Shown piece by piece: positions 8,380 through 16,315 of a DNA stretch of 64,000 nucleotides. The notes beneath the pieces were generated by a model, which was not told the origin of the DNA, did not search any database, and worked only from the letters and a program-made list of their open reading frames with translations. Source of the DNA: Alistipes timonensis JC136 (GTDB lineage Bacteria > Bacteroidota > Bacteroidia > Bacteroidales > Rikenellaceae); assembly GCF_900107675.1 (NCBI RefSeq), contig NZ_FNRI01000003.1, positions 62,001-126,000 on the forward strand, in the 5' to 3' direction. The position numbers were made by a program, and so were the translations under genes. The stretch's first letter is position 1. Every line of letters begins with the position of its first letter.

Positions 8380-8793
8380 ATGAAAGAGAAACTGCTGCTG
8401 GCAGCCGCATCGCTGCTCGGGTTCGCAACGGCCTGCGAAAACAAAAGAACGGTCGACATGTACGGCGCCCCGTACCTCGATTACAAGATCAAAGGCAAGG
8501 TGACCGACAGGGAGGGCAACCCGATCAAAGGCATCGAGATCAGCAGCCAGGACGCCAGCCCCGTAACGTCGGAAAGCGACGGTTCCTACGAACTTTCGGG
8601 CAGGGAGTGGTCCTTCCGCCAAACGACGCTGACCTTCACCGACATCGACGGCCCGGAAAACGGTGGCGAATTCGCCGAAAAGGTGGTGACCGTGGAATTT
8701 ACCGAAGCCGACCGCACGGAGAAGGGCAAGGGTTGGCACGAAGGCACCTTCTCCCGCTCGGGCGTCGACACAACGCTCGAAAAGAAGGAATAA
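8380..8793 (+). CDS. Small lipoprotein with carboxypeptidase-regulatory-like domain
   Basis: A 137-residue lipoprotein with lipobox FATAC and Cys19. After MYGAPYLDYKIKGKVTDREG comes a beta-sandwich of the carboxypeptidase-D regulatory-like kind (GNPIKGIEIS, SDGSYEL, TLTFTDIDG). The Y-G-x-P-x-x-D-Y-K-I-K-G-K-V-T-D start resembles a Bacteroidota group annotated as radical-SAM-associated putative lipoproteins (from memory, not searched). No radical SAM gene lies in this window. A TATATTTC box at 8350-8357 may be its -7 element. Confidence 0.75.
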   Translation: MKEKLLLAAASLLGFATACENKRTVDMYGAPYLDYKIKGKVTDREGNPIKGIEISSQDASPVTSESDGSYELSGREWSFRQTTLTFTDIDGPENGGEFAEKVVTVEFTEADRTEKGKGWHEGTFSRSGVDTTLEKKE

Positions 8794-8834
8794 GCGCCCG
8801 CTGCGCCTTCCGGAACAGAAAATACGCCCCGGCC

Positions 8835-8850
8835 AAATCCGATCGGATTT
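8835..8850. promoter_or_regulatory. 16-bp perfect palindrome upstream of recG
   Basis: AAATCCGATCGGATTT is self-complementary and its last three bases belong to the -33 TTTG of the first recG promoter. It could be an operator. It has no T-tract and no loop, so it is a poor terminator. Confidence 0.45.
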
Positions 8851-8947
8851 GTATTGCGCCCGACTTTTCGTATATTTACAGAATACAGGATGCGTCTCGG
8901 CAATGCTCAAACAAGTTTGGCATTACACTCGACTTTCACTATATTTG
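8848..8947 (+). promoter_or_regulatory. Tandem promoters of recG
   Basis: P1: TTTG (8848-8851), 19 bp, TATATTTA (8871-8878). P2: TTTG (8916-8919), 20 bp, TATATTTG (8940-8947), a perfect match. P2 would start transcription at about 8951-8953, on top of the GTG start codon. Confidence 0.65.
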
Positions 8948-8952
8948 CCCCG

Positions 8953-11064
8953 GTGGATATACTCGACAACGATATCAAATTCGTAGCGGGCGTCGGCGAA
9001 GCCCGGGCCAAACTCCTCGAACGGGAGCTGGGAATCCGCACGCTGGGCGACATGCTCAGCCACTATCCGTTTCGTTATATCGACCGCACGCGCATCTACC
9101 GCATTTCGGAAATCACCGATGCGGCGGGCCTTTCCTATGTCCAGTTCCGGGCCCGCGTGACAGGCATGGCTTATGCCGGGGCGGGACGCAAACGCCGCTT
9201 CACGGCCTTCGTCCAGGACCCCACGGGATCGGCCGAACTGGTGTGGTTTCAGGGCGTGAAGTGGATCGAGAAGCGGATCGAGGTCGGCCGCGAATACCTC
9301 ATCTTCGGACGCCCGTCGTTCTACCGCGGGGAGCTGTCTATGGCCCATCCCGAGCTGGAGACCATGGAGCAGGCCCTCTCGCGCAAGGCCGAGAGCGGCA
9401 TGCAGGGTATCTACCCCTCGACCGAGAAGCTCGGCAGCGTGCTGGGCGCGAAGGGCATGTACCAGATCGTCTGCAACGCCTGGGCGCTGACCAGGGACCG
9501 CATCGCAGACCCGATGCCCGAAGCCGTCCGCACCAAATACGGGCTGATTTCGCTCCGCGACGCCATCTACAACATCCATTTTCCCCAGTCGCAGGAGTTG
9601 CTGCGGCAGGCCCAGTTCCGCCTGAAGTTCGACGAACTGCTGGGCGTGCAGCTCAACATCCAGCAGCGCCGCACCGAGCGTCTCGCCAAGAGCAACGGAT
9701 TCCTCTTCCCGAAAGTCGGAGGCGTCTTCAATACTTTTTACAACGAAAAACTCCCGTTCCCGCTGACCGGAGCCCAGAAACGGGTCATCAAAGAGATCCG
9801 GCGGGACACCGTGACGGGATTCCAGATGAACCGCCTGTTGCAGGGCGACGTCGGCAGCGGCAAAACCCTCGTGGCACTGATGACGATGCTGCTGGCCGTG
9901 GACAACGGCTACCAGGCCTGCATGATGGCCCCGACCGAGATCCTCGCACGCCAGCATTTCGCCACCATTTGCAGGATGCTCGAAGGGATGGATGTGAAAA
10001 CCGCGATCCTGACCGGGTCGTCGAAAGCCAAGGAGCGCAGGCTCGCCCTCGAAGGCATCGCCTCGGGCGAAGTGGACATTCTGATCGGCACCCACGCGCT
10101 GATCGAGGACCGCGTGCAGTTCGCCAACCTGGGATTCGTCGTCATCGACGAACAGCACCGCTTCGGCGTGGAGCAGCGCGCCCGGCTCTGGACCAAGAAC
10201 GAACAGCCGCCCCATATCCTCGTGATGACCGCCACGCCGATTCCCCGCACGCTGGCGATGACCCTCTACGGCGACCTCGACGTGTCGGTGATCGACGAAC
10301 TGCCCCCGGGCCGCCGTCCGATCAAAACGTTCCACTACACGGATGCGGCGCGCCTGAAACTCTTCGGATTCATGCGGCAGGAGATTGCCAAAGGCCGGCA
10401 GGTCTATGTCGTCTACCCGCTCATCAAAGAGTCCGAAGCGATGGACTACAAGGACCTCACGGACGGTTACGAAGCCATCTCGCGGGATTTCCCGCTGCCG
10501 CAGTACGTCACGGAGATCTGCCACGGCAAGATGAAGCCGGCCGACAAGGAGGAGTCGATGCGCCAGTTCAAATCGGGTGAGGCCCAGATACTCGTGGCGA
10601 CCTCGGTGATCGAGGTGGGCGTCGACGTGCCCAACGCCACGGTCATGGTCATCGAGTCGGCCGAACGTTTCGGACTCTCGCAGCTCCACCAGCTGCGCGG
10701 CCGCGTGGGCCGCGGCGGCGAGCAGTCCTACTGCATCCTGATGTCGGGCGAGAAGCTCTCGCGCGAATCGCGGGCGCGGCTCGAAGCGATGTGCGAAACC
10801 AACGACGGCTTCCGGCTTGCGGAGCTCGACCTCAAACTGCGGGGCTCGGGCGACATCAACGGCACGCTGCAGAGCGGCATGGCATTTGATCTGAAGATCG
10901 CCAGCCCCACGACCGACGTGCAGATACTCACCGTCTCACGCGAGGCCGCGGCCGAGATTCTCGCCGCGGACCCCGCGCTGGCGCATCCCGCCAACCGGGG
11001 CCTCGAGGCGCTGAGGCGCCGCTACTCGGGACGCGAGGAGATCGATTTTTCACGCATCTCGTAA
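8953..11064 (+). CDS. recG: ATP-dependent DNA helicase RecG
   Basis: RecG reverses stalled replication forks and branch-migrates Holliday junctions. The wedge domain opens with DNDIKFVAGVGEARAKLLER and YPFRYIDRTRIY. Walker A is GDVGSGKTLVAL, the DEAD-like box is DEQHRFGVEQRA, motif III is MTATPIPRT, and motifs V/VI are SVIEVGVDVPNA and QLHQLRGRVGRG. The GTG at 8953 gives 703 residues and aligns with the usual N-terminus. An in-frame ATG at 8890 would add 21 atypical residues. With P2 the GTG transcript would be essentially leaderless. Confidence 0.95.
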   Translation: MDILDNDIKFVAGVGEARAKLLERELGIRTLGDMLSHYPFRYIDRTRIYRISEITDAAGLSYVQFRARVTGMAYAGAGRKRRFTAFVQDPTGSAELVWFQGVKWIEKRIEVGREYLIFGRPSFYRGELSMAHPELETMEQALSRKAESGMQGIYPSTEKLGSVLGAKGMYQIVCNAWALTRDRIADPMPEAVRTKYGLISLRDAIYNIHFPQSQELLRQAQFRLKFDELLGVQLNIQQRRTERLAKSNGFLFPKVGGVFNTFYNEKLPFPLTGAQKRVIKEIRRDTVTGFQMNRLLQGDVGSGKTLVALMTMLLAVDNGYQACMMAPTEILARQHFATICRMLEGMDVKTAILTGSSKAKERRLALEGIASGEVDILIGTHALIEDRVQFANLGFVVIDEQHRFGVEQRARLWTKNEQPPHILVMTATPIPRTLAMTLYGDLDVSVIDELPPGRRPIKTFHYTDAARLKLFGFMRQEIAKGRQVYVVYPLIKESEAMDYKDLTDGYEAISRDFPLPQYVTEICHGKMKPADKEESMRQFKSGEAQILVATSVIEVGVDVPNATVMVIESAERFGLSQLHQLRGRVGRGGEQSYCILMSGEKLSRESRARLEAMCETNDGFRLAELDLKLRGSGDINGTLQSGMAFDLKIASPTTDVQILTVSREAAAEILAADPALAHPANRGLEALRRRYSGREEIDFSRIS

Positions 11065-11141
11065 TATTGAACACCTTACGAACGTTATTTTATCATTAAC
11101 CCGTCAACACGACCCTGTCTTATCCAACAAAATCCTCACCG

Positions 11142-11939
11142 ATGAAACGTTTCCTGACCACCATACTCCTGCTCGCCGCAGCCTCGCCCCTGGCCGCGCA
11201 GCTCTACCACCCGGGCGAACAGCTCTTCTACCGCGTAAGCTACAAAGCCAAGATGTTCCCCAATACGGAGGTCGGCGCCGTGGAGGTCAAAACCACCGAG
11301 AACAATGCCGACGGCAAAACCTACTACAAGGTCGAAGGCATAGGCCGCACGCTGCCCACCTACCGTTGGTTCTTCAACCTCGAGGATGTCTACACGGTGT
11401 GGGTCGACACCGCCTCGCTGCGCCCCGTGCGTTTCGTGAGCGACATCCGCGAAGGCGACTACACGTTCCAGAGCTATTACACCTACATCTGGCCCGATTC
11501 GGTGGTCCGCACCCGCTGGCGCAGCCGCCAGAACCCGTTTCAGGAGAAACAGATGCCGCTGAACGCCGAGAGCATGGACGCCATCTCGCTCTTCTTCAGC
11601 CTGCGCTCGGCCGAAGCCGAGGATTTCCGCGTCGGGGAGCCCGCCACGCTGCAGATGGTCCTGCAGGACACCGTCCAACACCTGCATTACCGCTACCTGG
11701 GGCGCGAAAACAAGAAGATCCGGAACATGGGACGTTTCCGGACGCTGAAATTCGAATGCCAGCTGGGAACCACCGAGGGATATTCGTTCACCGACGGCAC
11801 GATCTTCACGATCTGGATCTCCGACGACCGGAACAAAATCCCGCTTTACATCGAATCGCCGGTCAAAGTCGGCAGCATCAACGCCTACATTTCGGGCTAC
11901 AAGGGGCTTAAATATCCGGTCGAGAGCCTGATGAAATAA
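11142..11939 (+). CDS. DUF3108 domain-containing exported protein
   Basis: A 265-residue protein with a signal peptide (MKRFLTTILLLAAASPLAA) and the DUF3108 pattern: YHPGEQLFYRVSYK, RFVSDIREGDYTFQSYYTY, ISLFFSLRS, and the C-terminal IWISDDRNKIPLYIESPVKVGSI. Members are periplasmic beta-barrel-like proteins of unknown function. It sits 77 bp after recG and 115 bp before the coiled-coil membrane protein, all on the plus strand. Confidence 0.85.
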   Translation: MKRFLTTILLLAAASPLAAQLYHPGEQLFYRVSYKAKMFPNTEVGAVEVKTTENNADGKTYYKVEGIGRTLPTYRWFFNLEDVYTVWVDTASLRPVRFVSDIREGDYTFQSYYTYIWPDSVVRTRWRSRQNPFQEKQMPLNAESMDAISLFFSLRSAEAEDFRVGEPATLQMVLQDTVQHLHYRYLGRENKKIRNMGRFRTLKFECQLGTTEGYSFTDGTIFTIWISDDRNKIPLYIESPVKVGSINAYISGYKGLKYPVESLMK

Positions 11940-12054
11940 TTTTTTTCGTATATTAGCGGAACAAAAACAAACGTTTTCGTCAGTTTGGGTACAGCGCCGA
12001 ACGAAGTTCGAGCCTTGGCGAAGCGGGAAAACGAAGAAATAAATTCAACATTTT

Positions 12055-12990
12055 ATGGAAAACAGACAGGGATACGACCCTTCGGAATTCGAAGACGACG
12101 ATTACATGAATCCGCAGCCCGACGCCGGGAAATCGATACGCGGCTACCGCATCGTCATCATCATCCTTTCGGTGATCCTGGTGGCGATCTCGGTGCTCTA
12201 CTTCAGCATCCACCGCCAGCAGATGCTCGACAACGAACTGCTGCAGGCCGACCGCGACTCGATCCAGAACGACCTGGGACGCCTGATGACCGACTACGAC
12301 GACCTGCAAATCTCGAATGACTCGATCTCCGCGGGGCTGAACTTCGAGCGCGAACGCGCCGACTCGCTGATGACGCGCCTCAAAAAAGAGCGTTCGTGGA
12401 ACCTCGCCAAGATCAAACAGTATGAGAAGGAGGTCGGCACGCTGCGCACCATCATGAAGGGTTATGTGAAGCAGATCGACTCGCTCAACACGCTCAACAA
12501 ACAGCTTATCAAAGAGAACGTCGGTTTCCGCAAGGAGATATCGTCGGCCAGGCTGCGTGCCGACATGGCCGAGGAGAAGGCCGCCGAACTGGACAACAAA
12601 GTCAAAGTGGGTTCGGTGCTCCGCGCCCGCGACATCCGCCTTGCGGCCCTCAACGACCGGAGCAAACCCGTATCGAGGGTCAAAAGCGCCGCACGCCTGC
12701 GCGTGGATTTCGTGCTCGCGGCCAACGAACTGGCCACACCGGGCAACAAGGCCATCTACGTGCGCATCACCTCGCCCGACGGTTATGTGCTGACCACCGA
12801 GGCGATGCCGACCTTCGAATTCGAGGGCGAGCGGCTGAGCTACTCCGCCATGCGTGAGGTCGATTACCAGAATCAGGACCTCGAAGTGGGCATCTACTAC
12901 AACTCGACCGGATTCGCAGCCGGCACCTACCAAATCCAGCTTTACAGCGAAGGCCGTCTGATCGGCCAGACGCAGGTGGTGATGAAGTAA
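12055..12990 (+). CDS. Membrane-anchored coiled-coil protein, unknown function
   Basis: A 311-residue protein. An acidic cytoplasmic N-terminus of about 30 residues precedes one transmembrane helix (RIVIIILSVILVAISVLYF), a long coiled coil at about 52-190 (LLQADRDSIQNDLGRLMTDY onwards), and a C-terminal beta-rich domain at about 200-311 (SAARLRVDFVLAANELATPG, GYVLTTEAMPTFEF, YNSTGFAAGTYQIQLYSEG). The topology places the coiled coil and sandwich in the periplasm. I do not recognise a named family. A strong bidirectional terminator follows. Confidence 0.8.
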   Translation: MENRQGYDPSEFEDDDYMNPQPDAGKSIRGYRIVIIILSVILVAISVLYFSIHRQQMLDNELLQADRDSIQNDLGRLMTDYDDLQISNDSISAGLNFERERADSLMTRLKKERSWNLAKIKQYEKEVGTLRTIMKGYVKQIDSLNTLNKQLIKENVGFRKEISSARLRADMAEEKAAELDNKVKVGSVLRARDIRLAALNDRSKPVSRVKSAARLRVDFVLAANELATPGNKAIYVRITSPDGYVLTTEAMPTFEFEGERLSYSAMREVDYQNQDLEVGIYYNSTGFAAGTYQIQLYSEGRLIGQTQVVMK

Positions 12991-13007
12991 CCCATAGCGA
13001 CAAACGT

Positions 13008-13046
13008 AAAAAAAGGGAGGCTTTCCGCGGAAAGCCTCCCTTTTTT
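13008..13046. terminator. Bidirectional intrinsic terminator
   Basis: GGGAGGCTTTCC and its complement form a 26-bp perfect palindrome (13015-13040) flanked by A7 on the left and T6 on the right. It can end both the rightward coiled-coil gene and the leftward SGNH gene. Confidence 0.9.
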
Positions 13047-13059
13047 ATCGTCCGCCCGA

Positions 13060-14133
13060 TCAGCGGATGCCGTGTTTCTTCAGGACCTTCAGCAACTCGG
13101 GCTGCAGGTTTTGCGCCCAGCGCCAGTAACCCAGATCGGAAGGATGGGTGCCGTCGGCCGAGGTGACGTGGTCCGTGCCCGTCAGGCCGGCCTTGTCGAT
13201 GAAATAGACATTCTTGAAGCGTTTCATCGCCTCGGCCATCTGCTGCCGGGCCATCGCCTGCTTGGCGGCCTCGAACTTGTCATTTTCACAGTCGAAGTTG
13301 CGGCTCTCGCGGTAGATCGTCTGCACGAAGATCAGCGGCGTCTCGGGCAGGGACTCCCGGATTCGCGCGATGAAGGGGATCAGCCGCTCGGCGATCATCT
13401 CCGCATTGGGGTTCGAGAAGGCGTCGAAAACCATCGCGTCGGCATCCTTCACGTCGGCGAGGTAATCGGCGAAATAAGGCTGAAGCTTGCAGTTGCCGCT
13501 GCAGGCGATGCTGCAAAAATAGAGCCCCGTGTTGCGGGCGATCTGCATCGGGTAGCTCATGCCCGAACGGCTGGTGCTGACGCCGTGGGTAAAGCTCGAA
13601 CCGAAAATCACGATCTTGTGCCGGAAGGGGTTTTCCATCGGCTCGATCGTCGCCGTTTCGTCCACGCCGACCTGCAGCGAAGTCAGCTCGTTGTAGTTGG
13701 GCAGGTAGAGCAGGCACTCCTTCTCGGAGCCGTCCATGCCTTTGATGAGCGTGTACGCCTCGCCGCGTTTACGGGGAGCGCGCGAAGCGGCGTACACCCA
13801 TTCGCCGTCCTTGCGGATATAGAGGTCGAAGCCCTCCGAAGCCACCCGCGGGGTGCTGGAGCCGGTATAGACGAACGAGGTGTACTCGGGCAGCAGGTCG
13901 ATACGCGACGAGTTGGTTTTGAACACCAGCGCCAGACCCGCTCCGCAGCGGACCTGCTGGTTCTCGGACTTGGTGAAGCCTTTGTAGGCGACCGTGTCGA
14001 TCCGGTGGTAGGGCTGCGACGTAGGCTGGGCCTTACCGATCAGATTCAGGGTAGTGGCGTCGACGAACCGCACCTGCGCGGCCGCCGCCCAAACCGTCAG
14101 CAGAGCGACGGACAAGAAAAAAAGACGTTTCAT
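13060..14133 (-). CDS. SGNH/GDSL-type hydrolase with N-terminal accessory domain
   Basis: A 357-residue secreted protein (MKRLFFLSVALLTVWAAAAQ). Residues about 20-170 form a beta-sandwich accessory domain. The SGNH domain begins at KIVIFGSSFTHG (block I with Ser nucleophile), continues with CSGNCKLQP (block II Gly region) and ends with SADGTHPSDLGYWRWA, carrying the Asp/His of block V. It is probably a carbohydrate esterase or lipase-like enzyme; the substrate is unknown. I chose the ATG at 14131-14133 because it starts the signal peptide. The upstream extension has no such feature. Confidence 0.85.
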   Translation of the reverse strand: MKRLFFLSVALLTVWAAAAQVRFVDATTLNLIGKAQPTSQPYHRIDTVAYKGFTKSENQQVRCGAGLALVFKTNSSRIDLLPEYTSFVYTGSSTPRVASEGFDLYIRKDGEWVYAASRAPRKRGEAYTLIKGMDGSEKECLLYLPNYNELTSLQVGVDETATIEPMENPFRHKIVIFGSSFTHGVSTSRSGMSYPMQIARNTGLYFCSIACSGNCKLQPYFADYLADVKDADAMVFDAFSNPNAEMIAERLIPFIARIRESLPETPLIFVQTIYRESRNFDCENDKFEAAKQAMARQQMAEAMKRFKNVYFIDKAGLTGTDHVTSADGTHPSDLGYWRWAQNLQPELLKVLKKHGIR

Positions 14134-14166
14134 TGTTTTGAAATCCAAATTATAGGTTATCAGTTC

Positions 14167-14198
14167 AAAAAAGGGCGAAGTCCGCAAACCTCGCCCTT
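14167..14198 (-). terminator. Terminator of the ROK gene
   Basis: Read leftwards, AAGGGCGA (14191-14198) pairs with TCGCCCTT (14171-14178) and is followed by a T-run, directly downstream of the ROK stop. Confidence 0.75.
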
Positions 14199-14218
14199 AC
14201 GGGAATGGCCGTCAGGGC

Positions 14219-15223
14219 CTATTTCGCAGCCTCCTGCCAGATCAGCGCCGAAGCGCCGAGGATGGCGGCATTCTTTCCCTGAATACCGCTCGGAAGCAGT
14301 TTCACCTTGTTTTTGAAGACGAAGAGCATGTTCTCCTCCATGTACCACTGCGTAGGTTCGAAGAGCAGTTTGCCGGCCTTTGAGAGACCTCCGAAGAGGA
14401 AAATCGCCTCGGGCGAAGTCACCGTTACTGCGTCGGCCAACGCACGGCCCAGCATCTCGCCCGTGAAGCGGAACGCCTCCAGGGCAATCGGATCGCCCTG
14501 CTCGGCGGCCGCCGAGATCATCGAAGCGTCGAAATCCTCGAACGCGATGCTCCGCAGCTTGCTGGGGGCATTCATCTTGGCCATCAGCTCGAACGCCGTG
14601 CGCTTGATGCCCGTCGCCGAGACGTAGGTCTCCAGGCAGCCCTTGCGTCCGCAGCCGCACTCGCGGCCGCCACGCTCGACGATCACGTGGCCGAACTCTC
14701 CGGCAAAGCCGTCATGGCCGTAGATCATCTCGCCGTTGGCGACGAAGCCCGAGCCCAGGCCCGTGCCGAGCGTAATCATTATGAAATCGCGCATGCCCTT
14801 GGCATTGCCGTAGATCATCTCGCCGATCGTGGCGGCGTTGGCGTCGTTGGTAACGATCGTCTTCACGCCGCCGAAGCACTTCGCGATGTCGGCCCCCAGC
14901 GGGAAGATGCGGCGCGCCTCGTCGGGATTGGGGTCTTCGGGTCTGAACTTCCAGAGGTTCGCCGGATTTTCGATCGTACCCTTATGGTAATTGGCGTTGG
15001 GGGCGCCGATGCCGATGCCGGCCAGTTCGTACTCGAACGAAAGGCTCTGCGCCAGGGCGCGCATGGCGTCGCAGAGCTCCTCCACATAAGCCGGATAGTC
15101 GTCCACGTGGGGATATTTGCGGGTCGAAATGACCGATTCGGCATAGAGGTCGCCGTTCTCGTCAACGAGGCCGAACGCGGTGTTGATGCCGCCGATGTCC
15201 ACACCGATAGCGAGTTTTTTCAT
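14219..15223 (-). CDS. ROK-family sugar kinase
   Basis: A 334-residue ROK kinase, likely phosphorylating glucose or an N-acetylhexosamine with ATP. The phosphate loop is AIGVDIGGINTAFGLVD, the sugar site contains GIGAPNANY and TNDANAATIGEMIYG, followed by TLGTGLGSGFV and EFGHVIVERGGRECGCGRKG, which includes the zinc-binding C-x-C-G-x-x-G-C motif and CLETYVSA. The C-terminal EAIFLFGGLSKAG is typical. The exact hexose cannot be told from sequence. It has its own divergent promoter opposite the polyprenyl synthase gene. Confidence 0.9.
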   Translation of the reverse strand: MKKLAIGVDIGGINTAFGLVDENGDLYAESVISTRKYPHVDDYPAYVEELCDAMRALAQSLSFEYELAGIGIGAPNANYHKGTIENPANLWKFRPEDPNPDEARRIFPLGADIAKCFGGVKTIVTNDANAATIGEMIYGNAKGMRDFIMITLGTGLGSGFVANGEMIYGHDGFAGEFGHVIVERGGRECGCGRKGCLETYVSATGIKRTAFELMAKMNAPSKLRSIAFEDFDASMISAAAEQGDPIALEAFRFTGEMLGRALADAVTVTSPEAIFLFGGLSKAGKLLFEPTQWYMEENMLFVFKNKVKLLPSGIQGKNAAILGASALIWQEAAK

Positions 15224-15258
15224 ATTGTGCTTCAGGTTAAAGTTAAGTTTTATCCTGT

Positions 15259-15289
15259 CAAAGTTAATTCAAAATTCGGCTACTCCAAA
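15259..15289 (-). promoter_or_regulatory. ROK gene promoter
   Basis: On the minus strand TTTG (15286-15289), 19 bp, TAACTTTG (15259-15266). A perfect match with a leader of about 30 nt. Confidence 0.75.
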
Positions 15290-15298
15290 CTTTTTTTC

Positions 15299-15306
15299 TA
15301 CTTTTG
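15299..15306 (+). promoter_or_regulatory. -7 box for the polyprenyl synthase operon
   Basis: TACTTTTG matches TAnnTTTG. No clear TTG is seen 19-21 bp upstream. It starts 10 bp beyond the ROK -33 element (15286-15289), so the two divergent promoters share about 50 bp. Confidence 0.6.
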
Positions 15307-15340
15307 GGACATATTCAGATCCAAAACAACTACCCGGATT

Positions 15341-16312
15341 ATGCAAAGCAACGAACAGATACTTTCCGCCATCGAGAATTTCCTCGCACAGGCCGATTTC
15401 CCGGCCGAACCCGAGCTCCTGTATGCGCCTATCGGCTATTCGCTGGCCGGAGGCGGCAAACGCCTGCGGCCGATGCTGCTGATGCTCGCCTACGGCACCT
15501 TTGCCGACGACATGCAGCAGGCGTTGCCCGCAGCCGCGGCCGTCGAGGTGTTCCACAATTTCACGCTGCTGCACGACGACATCATGGACAACGCCGCCGT
15601 GCGGCGCGGCAAACCCTCGGTCCATGCCAAATGGGGCCGGAACGTGGCCATACTCTCGGGCGACGCCATGCTGATTTATGCCTACCGCCTGCTGAGCACC
15701 GTCCCGGCGGAACTGCTGCCGCAGGCGTTGACAACGTTCAACAACATGGCCCTCGAGGTCTGCGAAGGACAGCAGTACGACATGGATTTCGAGCAAAAAT
15801 CCAAAGTTTCGGTGGTCGAATACATGCACATGATCGAGCTGAAGACCTCGGTGCTGCTGGCCGGCGCCGTGGTGATCGGCGCCATGCTGGGCGGCGCCTC
15901 CGACGAGGACTGCCGCAAGCTGCGGCGCTTCGCCATCGAACTGGGGCTTGCTTTCCAGCTGCAGGACGACCTGCTGGACAGCTACGGCGACGAGCGGCTG
16001 GGCAAGGCCATCGGGGGCGACATCCTCGAAGGCAAGAAGACCTACCTGATGATTACGGCCATGAGCCGCGCGGACGAGGCCACCCGCGAAGTGCTCCGCA
16101 CGGCCTACCGCGACCCGAAACTCAGCGACAGCGAAAAGATCGCCGCCGTGAAAGCGGTATACGACCGGCTGGAGGTGCCGCGCCTCACGGAGCAGCAGAT
16201 CTCGCTCCGCTTCGAACGGGCGCTGTCGATCCTCGACACCCTCTCGGTGGAGCCGGCACGGACCCGACGGATGCGCGACTATGCCATGAGCCTGATGGGG
16301 CGGAAAAATTAA
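15341..16312 (+). CDS. Polyprenyl (trans-isoprenyl) diphosphate synthase
   Basis: A 323-residue class I isoprenyl diphosphate synthase that condenses IPP onto an allylic diphosphate. GGGKRLRP binds IPP, the first Asp-rich motif is LLHDDIMD followed by RRGKPSVHA, and the second is QLQDDLLD. The chain length made cannot be fixed from sequence; farnesyl/geranylgeranyl or longer quinone side chains are possible. The ATG at 15341 follows the promoter by 35 bp. It heads a tight run of five genes (gaps of 3, 2 and 11 bp, then a 4-bp overlap). The third to fifth genes are envelope or transport functions. Confidence 0.93.
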   Translation: MQSNEQILSAIENFLAQADFPAEPELLYAPIGYSLAGGGKRLRPMLLMLAYGTFADDMQQALPAAAAVEVFHNFTLLHDDIMDNAAVRRGKPSVHAKWGRNVAILSGDAMLIYAYRLLSTVPAELLPQALTTFNNMALEVCEGQQYDMDFEQKSKVSVVEYMHMIELKTSVLLAGAVVIGAMLGGASDEDCRKLRRFAIELGLAFQLQDDLLDSYGDERLGKAIGGDILEGKKTYLMITAMSRADEATREVLRTAYRDPKLSDSEKIAAVKAVYDRLEVPRLTEQQISLRFERALSILDTLSVEPARTRRMRDYAMSLMGRKN

Positions 16313-16315
16313 GCG

